DNA from: Archaeoglobaceae archaeon
GTDB lineage: Archaea > Halobacteriota > Archaeoglobi > Archaeoglobales > Archaeoglobaceae
Direction: 5' to 3'
DNA: 9,480 nt
Assembly: GCA_025059545.1 (NCBI GenBank)
Contig: JANXDJ010000054.1
Span: 1-9,480 of the forward strand
Shown: positions 1-5,516 of the stretch, one piece after another
Position numbering within the stretch: position 1 is the first letter of the stretch
How the letters are laid out: each line of letters opens with the position of its first letter
The notes under the pieces: generated by a model
Told to the model about the DNA's origin: nothing
Seen by the model: the letters and a program-made list of their open reading frames with translations, nothing else
The model's database searches: none
Translations under genes and position numbers: made by a program

Positions 1-26
1 ACGGGTGTGCCTTGTAGCGTAGCCAT
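1..26 (-). CDS. Thermosome (group II chaperonin) subunit, N-terminal 8 codons only
   Basis: Only the start of this minus-strand gene lies in the window: an ATG at 26-24, then codons reading MATLQGTP and part of a ninth. A strong Shine-Dalgarno, AAGGAGGTGG (minus strand of 31-40), sits 4 nt before the ATG, and a TATA box lies about 26 bp before the inferred transcript start. MATLQGTPV resembles the opening of archaeal thermosome subunits, which continue with a segment such as LILKEGTQR. Thermosomes are ATP-driven double-ring chaperonins of the archaeal cytoplasm. The start and its signals are plainly visible. The family call rests on nine residues and is a recognition-based inference. The alpha/beta assignment cannot be made. 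Confidence 0.6.
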
Positions 27-64
27 TCAACCACCTCCTTACAAAGATTGGTGGATAGGTATTT

Positions 65-74
65 CTATATAAAG
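65..74 (-). promoter_or_regulatory. TATA box of the thermosome gene
   Basis: The minus strand reads CTTTATATAG here, close to the archaeal TATA consensus. Its centre is about 44 bp before the ATG at 26. This predicts transcription from about position 44 and a leader of roughly 18 nt that carries the AAGGAGGTGG ribosome binding site. Confidence 0.65.
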
Positions 75-223
75 TTTTTGCTCTAGTTTTTGCCTTCTAA
101 AATCTCGTAGATCTGCTTGGGATATAGGTTCAGACGATCCTATTTCATTTCTAAAGGAAATAGAGCAATTTAAAAATATTTCTAAAGCTATTCAACACAT
201 TTTTTGACACTCGGAGCAAAATG
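75..223. other. AT-rich intergenic region with short repeats between two divergent promoters
   Basis: No open reading frame is supported here. The stretch contains a 7-bp inverted repeat, CTATTTC at 140-146 with GAAATAG at 157-163, around a 10-nt loop. It also contains a 10-nt direct repeat, ATTTCTAAAG, at 147-156 and 178-187, 31 bp apart. It lies upstream of both the thermosome gene (-) and the TRAM gene (+), so it could hold operators for either. It does not show the CTAAC-N5-GTTAG type of site that I recall for the Archaeoglobus heat-shock regulator. Confidence 0.4.
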
Positions 224-231
224 TTTTTATA
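224..231 (+). promoter_or_regulatory. TATA box of the TRAM-domain gene
   Basis: TTTTTATA is centred about 26 bp before position 254. This predicts a leader of about 20 nt that includes the GAGGTG ribosome binding site at 262-267. Confidence 0.55.
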
Positions 232-273
232 CCTGTCCAAGACATTTATGAAATCGAAATAGAGGTGTGAAAT

Positions 274-486
274 TTGAAAGAATTTGGAGGATTTGAAAGA
301 AAACCACCAGTTCAGGTGGGAGATGTTAGAACTGTTAAAATAGAGGCAATGGGTAGTAGTGGAGACGGGATAGCGAAAATAAGTGGATTCGTTGTTTTCG
401 TGCCTGGAGTAAAGTTGAACGATGAGGTAACTGTTAAAGTTACCAAAGTTCTTAGAAAATGCGGATTTGCTGAAGTCGTTGGGTGA
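274..486 (+). CDS. Single TRAM-domain RNA-binding protein
   Basis: This is a 70-aa protein made almost entirely of one TRAM domain (about residues 10-68), a small OB-like beta barrel that binds RNA. The typical features are present: VGDVRTVKIEAMG, then GDGIAKI at about 30-36, then VVFVPGVKLNDEV and a closing strand KCGFAEVV. Stand-alone TRAM proteins of 60-75 aa are common in euryarchaea. At least one has been described as an RNA chaperone acting like bacterial cold-shock proteins. I chose the TTG at 274 because GAGGTG lies 6 nt upstream. The upstream ATG at 248 and GTG at 265 both run into stops within a few codons. The gene is monocistronic, with its own TATA box and a hairpin/T-tract terminator, and converges on the HD-domain gene 23 bp away. 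Confidence 0.9.
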   Translation: MKEFGGFERKPPVQVGDVRTVKIEAMGSSGDGIAKISGFVVFVPGVKLNDEVTVKVTKVLRKCGFAEVVG

Positions 487-511
487 AAGCTTAACCTTTC
501 ACAAATTTTTT
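483..511 (+). terminator. Hairpin plus T-tract terminator of the TRAM gene
   Basis: GTGAAAG (483-489) and CTTTCAC (496-502) form a perfect 7-bp stem with a CTTAAC loop, followed by AAA and six T (506-511). The stem starts at the TRAM stop codon and the T-tract overlaps the end of the convergent HD-domain gene. Archaeal termination mainly needs the T-tract. A bacterial-style stem in front of it is less usual. Confidence 0.55.
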
Positions 512-1040
512 AACCAAACCCTAAATCTTCCTTAACATTTACAACTCCTCTCAGTGCAATTTCATAAAAGCTATCGAGAGGTATTATTTTCTCAATCAAT
601 CTTATACGCTCTCTATCGCAACCTGCTGCAAAGCTTCTCTCCTTGAATTTCTTCTTTACGGTTTTGCTTGTAACTTCAGTTATCTTACCTCCTTTAACGA
701 GTGCACAGGCAATTATGAGCCCAGAAATGCTGTCAGAAGCTTGTAAAGCTATCTCAATCGGTTTCTCGTAGTCTCCAAAGAGTATGTGGTTATGTCTCCT
801 TACCAATTCTGAGATCTCAGGAAAGCCCTCCTTTATCAATATCTCTCCACCAATAACTCCATGCCTACTCATATCGCCTTTGCATAACTCGTAATCTATA
901 TCGTGTAGCAATCCAACTTTCCACCAGAGTTCTGCATCTTCTTTAAGCTCTTTTGCAACTTCTCTCATTATTCCCGCTACCGCAATGCAATGTTTTATCA
1001 GACTTTCATCTTTAACGTATTTTCTCAAAACATTAAGCAT
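510..1040 (-). CDS. HD-domain (HDIG-type) phosphohydrolase
   Basis: This 176-aa soluble protein has the HD-superfamily metal-binding pattern: H17, the H46-D47 doublet in LLHDIDY, H60, H83/H85 in RRHNH, and D103 in ASDSISG. HDIG-type proteins are metal-dependent phosphohydrolases acting on nucleotides, cyclic nucleotides or RNA ends. The substrate cannot be read from this sequence. It is the last gene of a minus-strand operon and starts 12 nt after the metallophosphoesterase gene. A GGTGAT-type ribosome binding site lies about 6 nt before its ATG, just past the upstream stop codon. The operon's first gene is a ribonuclease, so a role in RNA or nucleotide turnover is plausible but inferred. The HD fold is near certain; the function is unknown. 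Confidence 0.88.
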   Translation of the reverse strand: MLNVLRKYVKDESLIKHCIAVAGIMREVAKELKEDAELWWKVGLLHDIDYELCKGDMSRHGVIGGEILIKEGFPEISELVRRHNHILFGDYEKPIEIALQASDSISGLIIACALVKGGKITEVTSKTVKKKFKERSFAAGCDRERIRLIEKIIPLDSFYEIALRGVVNVKEDLGFG

Positions 1041-1052
1041 CTAAAAATCACC

Positions 1053-1673
1053 CTATATTTTCTTTAGCTCCACTTCCATTCTATCCAAGTCAAGAATTGC
1101 AAACATTCCCCAGTTCACAGGACCGGGATTAATAGCTATCTTTTCTTCTTTCAGAACACCGAAGCTTTCGTGAACATGTCCGGTGAGTGCGATCTGGAAT
1201 TTGTCAATGTTCTTTCGAATTGCTTCGCTCCCTATGTGCTCTCCGTATTTCGTCTTGTCGAGGATACCTTTTGCTGGAGAATGAGAAACAAGAATGTTGA
1301 GATCTGAAAATTTGAAACTTTTTAGTATTTCCTCATAGTCCTTCTCAGTGTATTCCGACGGTGTGCCGAATGGTGTTCTTAGAGAGCCACCAATTCCATG
1401 AACTGTGAAGTCATCCAAACTCAAACTCTTGCCGTGAATGAAATTTATCGAATTTAGCTCATAGCTTAATATTTCCTGAGGATCGCAGTTTCCATGAACC
1501 GCATAGCACTCTGGAGCGTATTTTGAAATTAGATCGTCAATTGTGATAACATCTTGCTTTCTGAAGTGCGTAAGATCTCCAGCGATTAATAATAAGTCAA
1601 ATTCGATTTTTTTCAAGATCTCTTCAAGGTTCTTTGTATTCGAATGAATGTCTGAAAGTAAAAGAAACTTCAT
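1053..1673 (-). CDS. Metallophosphoesterase (calcineurin-like, Icc/YfcE-related)
   Basis: This 206-aa single-domain protein carries all five signature blocks of the calcineurin-like phosphoesterases: DIH (D8, H10), AGDL (D33), GNCD (N62), SHSP (H131) and GHVH (H166, H168). These residues hold a two-metal centre that hydrolyses phosphomono- or phosphodiesters. The length suits the small archaeal Icc-like group. The substrate is not predictable. The ATG overlaps the stop of the upstream nuclease gene in an ATGA (1670-1673), a sign of translational coupling, and the HD-domain gene follows 12 nt after its stop. No signal peptide or membrane segment is seen, so it is cytoplasmic. Fold and active site are clear; a role in RNA 2',3'-cyclic or nucleotide phosphate processing is only a guess from the operon. 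Confidence 0.9.
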   Translation of the reverse strand: MKFLLLSDIHSNTKNLEEILKKIEFDLLLIAGDLTHFRKQDVITIDDLISKYAPECYAVHGNCDPQEILSYELNSINFIHGKSLSLDDFTVHGIGGSLRTPFGTPSEYTEKDYEEILKSFKFSDLNILVSHSPAKGILDKTKYGEHIGSEAIRKNIDKFQIALTGHVHESFGVLKEEKIAINPGPVNWGMFAILDLDRMEVELKKI

Positions 1674-2890
1674 ACTACAAATAATTCTCCATTCTTTGGA
1701 GCGAAGGCGTCCACACCAATATTTTGCCTAACCCAGTTTGCAAAATCTTCGCATTTTTCGCCGTGCATCGTGAAAACTACTTCAGCTCCTTTGTCCACAG
1801 CGACCTTTACAAAATCTTTGAGCTGTGGATCGTCTGCATGAGCGGAGAAGTCATACTGCTCGACTTTCATCTTCAGCTTTACAACCCTTGTTCCGAGATT
1901 GATCATTCCATGCTTTAGTGCCATGTCTCCATTTGTCCCTTCTACTTGGTAGCCAGTTATGAGTAGTTTTGACTTCGGATCTTCATAAAGCCTTGAGATG
2001 TAGAAGATCGCTGGTCCACCATTCAGCATTCCCGCAGTTGTCACTATTACTGCTGGTTCTCTCAGTATGTCTTCTCTCTTCTTCCACTCAACCCACTCCG
2101 CCTTTTTGAATGCTCTTCTCAGGGCTTTAGGATCTTTTATAAAATCTGGGTGTCTCTCCAGGAGCTTAAACACTTCTTTTCCAAGTCCGTCAACATAAGG
2201 AGTTATTCCATAGCTCTCTAAAATCATCAGCACTTCCTGAGTTCTTCCAACAGCAAAAGCTGGGATTATAGCATGTCCTCCACGTTCTACTGTCTCTATA
2301 ACGCTCTCCACAAACTTTTTCTCGAGTTCTTTTCTATTTGGATGTTCAACACCATAGTATGTGCTCTCTATTATCAAAATATCTGTCTCTGGAAAGCTCA
2401 GATCCGCTTTTTCGAGTAGTCTTGTGTCCTCAAGTTTTATGTCTCCTGAATAAAGAACGCTGATCTCGTCTCTTAAGTGGACTATAGCACTTCCCGGCAC
2501 ATGTCCAGCGTTATAAAACTCAACCTCGATATCAGACACTTCTACAGGCTCGTTATATCCCAACTCATTGCAGTTGCTTTCAAACTGTCTAAGTTCTTTT
2601 TTGGAGAAAGGAGGGGGTTGCATCACATTGAGGGAATCATGAAGCAGAACGCTCGCTAAGTCGATTGAAGGAGGAGTTAAGTAAACTCGCGGATCATAAT
2701 ACATCAGATTAGGAGCAAATCCGACATGATCTAAATGAGCGTGAGAAACCAAAATTGCCTTTGGAGAGAATTCAAGCGGATATTCTGGTGGAGAGGAGGG
2801 TTTTATTCCGTAGTCTATAACAACCGAGTCTACAGCTACCGCTGATCTTCCTACCTCCCCACATCCGCCTAAGAACTTAATCGTTGACAC
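1670..2890 (-). CDS. Archaeal beta-CASP ribonuclease, aCPSF2 type (metallo-beta-lactamase fold)
   Basis: This RNA-processing nuclease of the CPSF73 family is about 406 aa long. Counting from the GTG at 2890, the metallo-beta-lactamase motifs are HAHLDH (50-55), H130 in AGHVPGS and D150 in YSGDIK. The beta-CASP motifs are E175 in IIEST, H351 in FSAHAD and H376 in MHGE. The N-terminal KH domains of aCPSF1/FttA, the transcription-termination nuclease, are absent, which with the length marks it as aCPSF2. Members cut RNA endonucleolytically and/or chew 5' to 3'. The reading frame stays open to a TTG at 2932 (420 aa). I prefer GTG 2890 because family members begin at the first strand (IKFLGG), the TTG has no Shine-Dalgarno, and a TATA box at 2911-2920 predicts a transcript starting at the GTG. 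It is the first gene of a three-gene operon. Confidence 0.9.
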   Translation of the reverse strand: MSTIKFLGGCGEVGRSAVAVDSVVIDYGIKPSSPPEYPLEFSPKAILVSHAHLDHVGFAPNLMYYDPRVYLTPPSIDLASVLLHDSLNVMQPPPFSKKELRQFESNCNELGYNEPVEVSDIEVEFYNAGHVPGSAIVHLRDEISVLYSGDIKLEDTRLLEKADLSFPETDILIIESTYYGVEHPNRKELEKKFVESVIETVERGGHAIIPAFAVGRTQEVLMILESYGITPYVDGLGKEVFKLLERHPDFIKDPKALRRAFKKAEWVEWKKREDILREPAVIVTTAGMLNGGPAIFYISRLYEDPKSKLLITGYQVEGTNGDMALKHGMINLGTRVVKLKMKVEQYDFSAHADDPQLKDFVKVAVDKGAEVVFTMHGEKCEDFANWVRQNIGVDAFAPKNGELFVV

Positions 2891-2910
2891 TTCATTTAAT
2901 AAGCAGATAA

Positions 2911-2920
2911 GCAATATATC
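2911..2920 (-). promoter_or_regulatory. TATA box of the aCPSF2-phosphoesterase-HD operon
   Basis: The minus strand reads GATATATTGC, centred about 26 bp before position 2890, where an in-frame GTG lies. This predicts a leaderless mRNA. The box lies inside the longer reading frame that begins at the TTG at 2932, which argues against that start. Confidence 0.5.
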
Positions 2921-2971
2921 TCTTTCGTTCAAGTTGTTAGTAGATTTTAAAATATTGGTAAGATGGAAAAC

Positions 2972-2981
2972 TTTTTATATT
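2972..2981 (+). promoter_or_regulatory. TATA box of the SNF symporter operon
   Basis: TTTTTATATT is centred about 26 bp before position 3003. The predicted leader of about 16 nt contains GGGGTGG at 3008-3014, just before the ATG at 3019. The box overlaps the first possible TTG start (2980), which excludes that start. Confidence 0.6.
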
Positions 2982-3018
2982 GGCTACTATATTAATTATG
3001 TTAAAACGGGGTGGTAGA

Positions 3019-4485
3019 ATGAGAGAGAGTTGGGCTACGCGTGCTGGATTTATTCTTGCAGCGATTGGCTCAGCTATAGGATTGGGCAATATATGGCGCT
3101 TCAGTTACCTTGCACATGCCAATGGTGGTGGAGCGTTTCTGATTCCCTACTTCATTGCCCTCTTCGTCACTGGCATTAGCTTGCTGATGGTTGAGTTTGC
3201 CTTAGGACACAAGTTCAAGGCAAGCGCTCCGATGGCGATGAGGCAATTAGGCAGAAAATTCGAGTGGATTGGTTGGTGGGCGGTGCTTTCAGCGTTCATA
3301 ATCACAACCTACTATGTTGTAGTCCTCGGCTGGGCGTTGGTTTACTTCACAAAGTCCTTTACGCTTGCCTGGGGTGCTGACACAGAATCCTACTTCTTTG
3401 GCAACGTTTTACAGCTTTCAAACTCTCCTTGGGCTATTACTGGATTTGCTCTGGAGGTTCTTATTGCAGTGATAGTTCTTTGGCTGATAAACTGGTTTGT
3501 TGTTTTCAGGGGAGTAAAGAAAGGCATAGAGAAGGCGAATCTCATAATGATGCCTTTGTTGTGGATCCTTGCAATCATTCTCGTGATCAGAGCGGTAACA
3601 CTTCCAGGAGCTTTAGAGGGACTGGAATGGTATCTAAGACCGGATTTCTCTAAAATGGGAGATTATAAGATCTGGATTGCAGCATTCGGTCAGATTTTCT
3701 TCTCTCTTAGCCTCGCAATGGGTATAATGATCGCCTACGGTAGCTATTTGCCTGAGAAGAGCGACGTTGCGAACAATTCGTTTATCGTCGGCTTAGCAGA
3801 TAGTGCTTTCAGCTTCCTAATAGGCTTTGCAGTCTTTGGAACCCTTGGCTACATGGCTTTCGTAACGCAAACGAGTGTCGAAAACGTCGTTGCAAGCGGT
3901 GTTGGGCTTGCTTTCATCGTATTCCCTCAAGCTTTAAACCTAATGCCCACATTGCCACATCTGATCGCAGCTATATTCTTCCTAACGCTGATCGTCGCTG
4001 GGCTATCCTCCTCGATCTCACTCGTCGAAGCCATAACTTCCTCGATCATGGACAAGTTCAAGGTTAGTAGAACCAAGGCTGTAAACACCGTTTTTGTGCT
4101 TGGATTCTTGGGTAGTCTGATCTTTACAACAACTGCAGGATTGTATTGGCTTGACATCGTGGATCACTTCATAAACTACTATGGACTCGTGCTTGTCGCT
4201 TTGCTTGAAGTCATAGCTGTAGCGTGGTTCTTCAATCTCTCATCGCTGAAAGAGCACATAAATTCAATTTCCGAAATAAAAATTGGAAGCTGGTGGAACT
4301 GGGCGCTTAAGTATGCCACTGTGATCGTCCTTGCGGTGCTACTCATCTTGGACATTTGGGGCAACTTACAGAAACCATATGGAGATTATCCAATAGACGT
4401 TCTTGCAACTGGTGTGCTGGTCATAATTTTTGGAATGTTTGTCTCCGCATTGCTAACGCTGAGGAGGGGTAAGGATGTCGCCTGA
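3019..4485 (+). CDS. Sodium-dependent symporter of the SNF/NSS (LeuT, SLC6) family
   Basis: This 488-aa integral membrane protein has about 12 hydrophobic segments and should import an amino acid or similar solute with sodium. The NSS signature is at residues 5-43: WATR, then GSAIGLGNIWRF, then NGGGAFLIPY. N24 and R27 match the LeuT sodium ligand and extracellular-gate arginine. The unwound TM6 region (about 226-240) reads FFSLSLAMGIMIAYGSYLP, and TM8 has AGLSSSIS, the counterpart of the LeuT Na2-site AGLTSSIA. The start at 3019 follows GGGGTGG and fits the family N-terminus. Earlier in-frame starts (TTG 2980, ATG 2998) lie in or before the predicted transcript start. Its last 11 nt overlap a MetS-like small-subunit gene, which favours methionine/alanine-type substrates. 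Substrate choice is inference; the family is certain. Confidence 0.95.
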   Translation: MRESWATRAGFILAAIGSAIGLGNIWRFSYLAHANGGGAFLIPYFIALFVTGISLLMVEFALGHKFKASAPMAMRQLGRKFEWIGWWAVLSAFIITTYYVVVLGWALVYFTKSFTLAWGADTESYFFGNVLQLSNSPWAITGFALEVLIAVIVLWLINWFVVFRGVKKGIEKANLIMMPLLWILAIILVIRAVTLPGALEGLEWYLRPDFSKMGDYKIWIAAFGQIFFSLSLAMGIMIAYGSYLPEKSDVANNSFIVGLADSAFSFLIGFAVFGTLGYMAFVTQTSVENVVASGVGLAFIVFPQALNLMPTLPHLIAAIFFLTLIVAGLSSSISLVEAITSSIMDKFKVSRTKAVNTVFVLGFLGSLIFTTTAGLYWLDIVDHFINYYGLVLVALLEVIAVAWFFNLSSLKEHINSISEIKIGSWWNWALKYATVIVLAVLLILDIWGNLQKPYGDYPIDVLATGVLVIIFGMFVSALLTLRRGKDVA

Positions 4486-4582
4486 AGCCATAGCTTTCGG
4501 AATATTCGGCTTTCTCGTGCTCTACGGCGGACTGGCGTATTTTCTCTACAGAGCGATAAAGTCAAGATCTAAAAGTTCCTAA
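4475..4582 (+). CDS. MetS-like NSS transporter small subunit (35 aa)
   Basis: This tiny ORF starts at an ATG that overlaps the last 11 nt of the symporter gene in another frame. A strong ribosome binding site, GAGGAGGGGT (4461-4470), lies 4 nt upstream. The product is 35 aa: a short N-terminus MSPEAIAF, one membrane helix (about residues 6-25) with the sequence LVLYGGLAYFLY, and a basic tail (R26, K29, R31, K33). The WGGL/YGGL core and the basic tail match the small subunits that accompany bacterial MetP-type methionine/alanine NSS importers (MetS family), which the large subunit needs for transport. Position directly behind an NSS gene and translational overlap make a random ORF unlikely. 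Annotation pipelines often miss such genes because of their length. Confidence 0.8.
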   Translation: MSPEAIAFGIFGFLVLYGGLAYFLYRAIKSRSKSS

Positions 4583-4583
4583 A

Positions 4584-4594
4584 TTTTATTTTTT
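4584..4594 (+). terminator. T-tract terminator of the symporter operon
   Basis: TTTTATTTTTT begins 2 nt after the small-subunit stop codon, a typical archaeal T-tract terminator without a stem. Confidence 0.5.
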
Positions 4595-4596
4595 GT

Positions 4597-4610
4597 AAAA
4601 AAGCTAAAAA
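4597..4610 (-). terminator. T-tracts behind the candidate rod-shaped RNA
   Basis: On the minus strand TTTTT (4606-4610) and TTTTTT (4597-4602), separated by AGC, follow the outer stem by 4 nt. This fits archaeal termination of the 122-nt RNA. The same region holds the plus-strand terminator of the symporter operon. Confidence 0.45.
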
Positions 4611-4614
4611 TTCT

Positions 4615-4736
4615 GCGATCTGGCATCGAGTCCAGCTTGAACCAAAGAACTTAAATTTGCACTTCCAAACTGGTTTCCCAGCTTGGTAAGTCTCATTTAG
4701 TCCTTTAGCCTATTGCCAGACTCGATCTTGCCTCGC
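4615..4736 (-). ncRNA. Candidate 122-nt rod-shaped structured RNA, unknown family
   Basis: Read on the minus strand, almost the whole stretch folds onto itself. Outer arms GCGA/TCGC (4733-4736 with 4615-4618) and GGC/GCC are separated by small bulges. A 12-bp helix pairs 4715-4726 with 4625-4636. A 10-bp helix pairs 4699-4708 with 4642-4651. A short AAAT/ATTT and ACTT/AAGT follow. A 9-bp apical helix (4678-4686 with 4665-4673) is capped by a GAAA tetraloop (4674-4677). All five non-Watson-Crick positions in the three main helices are G-U on the minus strand; they would be A-C on the plus strand, and the loop is GNRA only on the minus strand. A minus-strand TATA box predicts a start at about 4735, the first base of the outer stem. 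T-tracts follow the 3' end. It matches no family I recognise. GC (about 44%) is not raised, so a MITE-like inverted repeat is the alternative. Confidence 0.6.
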
Positions 4737-4756
4737 AAAAATTAGTAATCATCAAA

Positions 4757-4765
4757 CTATATAAA
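4757..4765 (-). promoter_or_regulatory. TATA box of the candidate rod-shaped RNA
   Basis: The minus strand reads TTTATATAG, a strong TATA box, although no minus-strand protein gene follows. Its centre at about 4761 predicts transcription from about 4735, matching the edge of the folded segment 4615-4736. Confidence 0.6.
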
Positions 4766-4790
4766 TTTTTGCACTGCTCGAAGAAGGGAT

Positions 4791-4805
4791 AAAAATTTTA
4801 AAAAA
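4791..4805 (-). terminator. T-tract terminator of the peroxiredoxin gene
   Basis: On the minus strand TTTTTT (4800-4805) and TTTTT (4791-4795) lie within 20 nt after the peroxiredoxin stop codon. They separate its transcript from the downstream RNA promoter at 4757-4765. Confidence 0.5.
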
Positions 4806-4809
4806 TTGA

Positions 4810-5454
4810 TTAAAGCTTCCTGAAGGCAAACCACCAGTCGTAGCCCTCGATCTCGCCCTTCTTTATTTTTTCTATCCTTTCCATCGCATCCTTTACAGTT
4901 CTTGCTGGTGGAATTATGACTTTATCCCCTATTAGCTCGTTGCTAGGCCAATTAGCCGGCACAGCAACTCTGTTTGCGTCGCTTACTTGCAAAGCTTTAA
5001 CAGCTCTGAGAATTTCATCCATGTTCCTGCCGATCTCTTGTGGATAGTAAATGATCAGTCTTACGACGCCATTCGGATCTACAACAAAAACCGCTCTAAC
5101 CGTGTTTGTTCCCTTTGCCGTATGGATCAAACCCAGTAGCTTTGAAACTTCTCCAACATCGTCTGCGATTATTGGAAATTCAATGCTCACTCCAAGTTTC
5201 TCCTTGATCCACTCCACCCACTTAATGTGGCTAAAAGTTTGATCTATGCTCAATCCTATTAGTTCGCAGTTCAGCTTCTTGAACTGATCCGCTCTCTTCT
5301 GGAATGCAACAAATTCAGTCGTGCATACTGGTGTGAAGTCCGCTGGATGGGCAAAGAGAACAAACCACTTTCCTTTGTAGTGCTCTGGCAGTTTCATTTC
5401 TCCATGGGTCGTTTTAACAACTACTTCTGGGAATTTTTCCCCCAACAAGATCAT
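4810..5454 (-). CDS. Peroxiredoxin, archaeal Prx6 type, apparently 1-Cys
   Basis: This cytoplasmic thiol peroxidase of 214 aa reduces hydrogen peroxide and organic hydroperoxides. Counting from ATG 5454, the active site P37-x3-T41-x2-C44 is in [10 protein letters not shown], with the supporting arginine R120 in VRAVFVV. The long C-terminal domain ending in [10 protein letters not shown] marks the archaeal Prx6-like hexa-dimeric group. Many relatives have a cysteine in the WWFC tail as resolving cysteine. Here it is alanine, and the only other cysteine is C63. The reading frame continues to an ATG at 5469, but a TATA box at 5481-5490 predicts transcription from about 5461, past that [13 protein letters not shown] is the usual family start, and GGTGAT (5458-5463) precedes the ATG at 5454. 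It diverges from an Lrp-type regulator gene. Confidence 0.92.
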   Translation of the reverse strand: MILLGEKFPEVVVKTTHGEMKLPEHYKGKWFVLFAHPADFTPVCTTEFVAFQKRADQFKKLNCELIGLSIDQTFSHIKWVEWIKEKLGVSIEFPIIADDVGEVSKLLGLIHTAKGTNTVRAVFVVDPNGVVRLIIYYPQEIGRNMDEILRAVKALQVSDANRVAVPANWPSNELIGDKVIIPPARTVKDAMERIEKIKKGEIEGYDWWFAFRKL

Positions 5455-5480
5455 ACGATCACCATTCATAACATACTTTC

Positions 5481-5490
5481 CAAATATATA
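5481..5490 (-). promoter_or_regulatory. TATA box of the peroxiredoxin gene
   Basis: The minus strand reads TATATATTTG, preceded by GT. It predicts a start near 5461, which supports the downstream ATG at 5454. Confidence 0.6.
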
Positions 5491-5499
5491 ACTTTTTCT

Positions 5500-5512
5500 T
5501 TCGATTTTCGAA
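5500..5512. promoter_or_regulatory. 13-bp palindromic operator candidate (TTCGA-TTT-TCGAA)
   Basis: A perfect inverted repeat with 5-bp arms and a 3-bp A/T spacer lies midway between the divergent TATA boxes of the peroxiredoxin and the Lrp-type regulator genes. The 5+3+5 layout is that reported for archaeal feast/famine (Lrp/AsnC) proteins, and the neighbouring gene encodes one. Binding there could block or assist TBP/TFB at both promoters. The palindrome is visible; the link to the regulator is inference. Confidence 0.5.
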
Positions 5513-5516
5513 CCAT

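Noticed and set aside
3390..4364. Minus- and plus-strand reading frames of 61-76 codons inside the symporter gene
   Set aside because: They are shadows of a clearly coding frame, lack ribosome binding sites and resemble no protein family.
4615..4736. tRNA-like GGTTCAAGC and a 120-nt length recalling a tRNA with intron or 5S rRNA
   Set aside because: No T-arm stem flanks the GGTTCAA, no cloverleaf forms, and the conserved 5S loop sequences are absent.
4600..4745. MITE with imperfect terminal inverted repeats and flanking AAAAATT copies (4606-4612, 4737-4743)
   Set aside because: One AAAAATT is separated from the element by 2 nt and both are trivial in AT-rich DNA. The one-sided G-U bias and aligned promoter favour an RNA. 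Kept only as the alternative explanation.
4746..4754. TGATGA on the minus strand, like box C of a C/D RNA
   Set aside because: It lies between the TATA box and the predicted transcript start, and no CTGA follows at a suitable distance.
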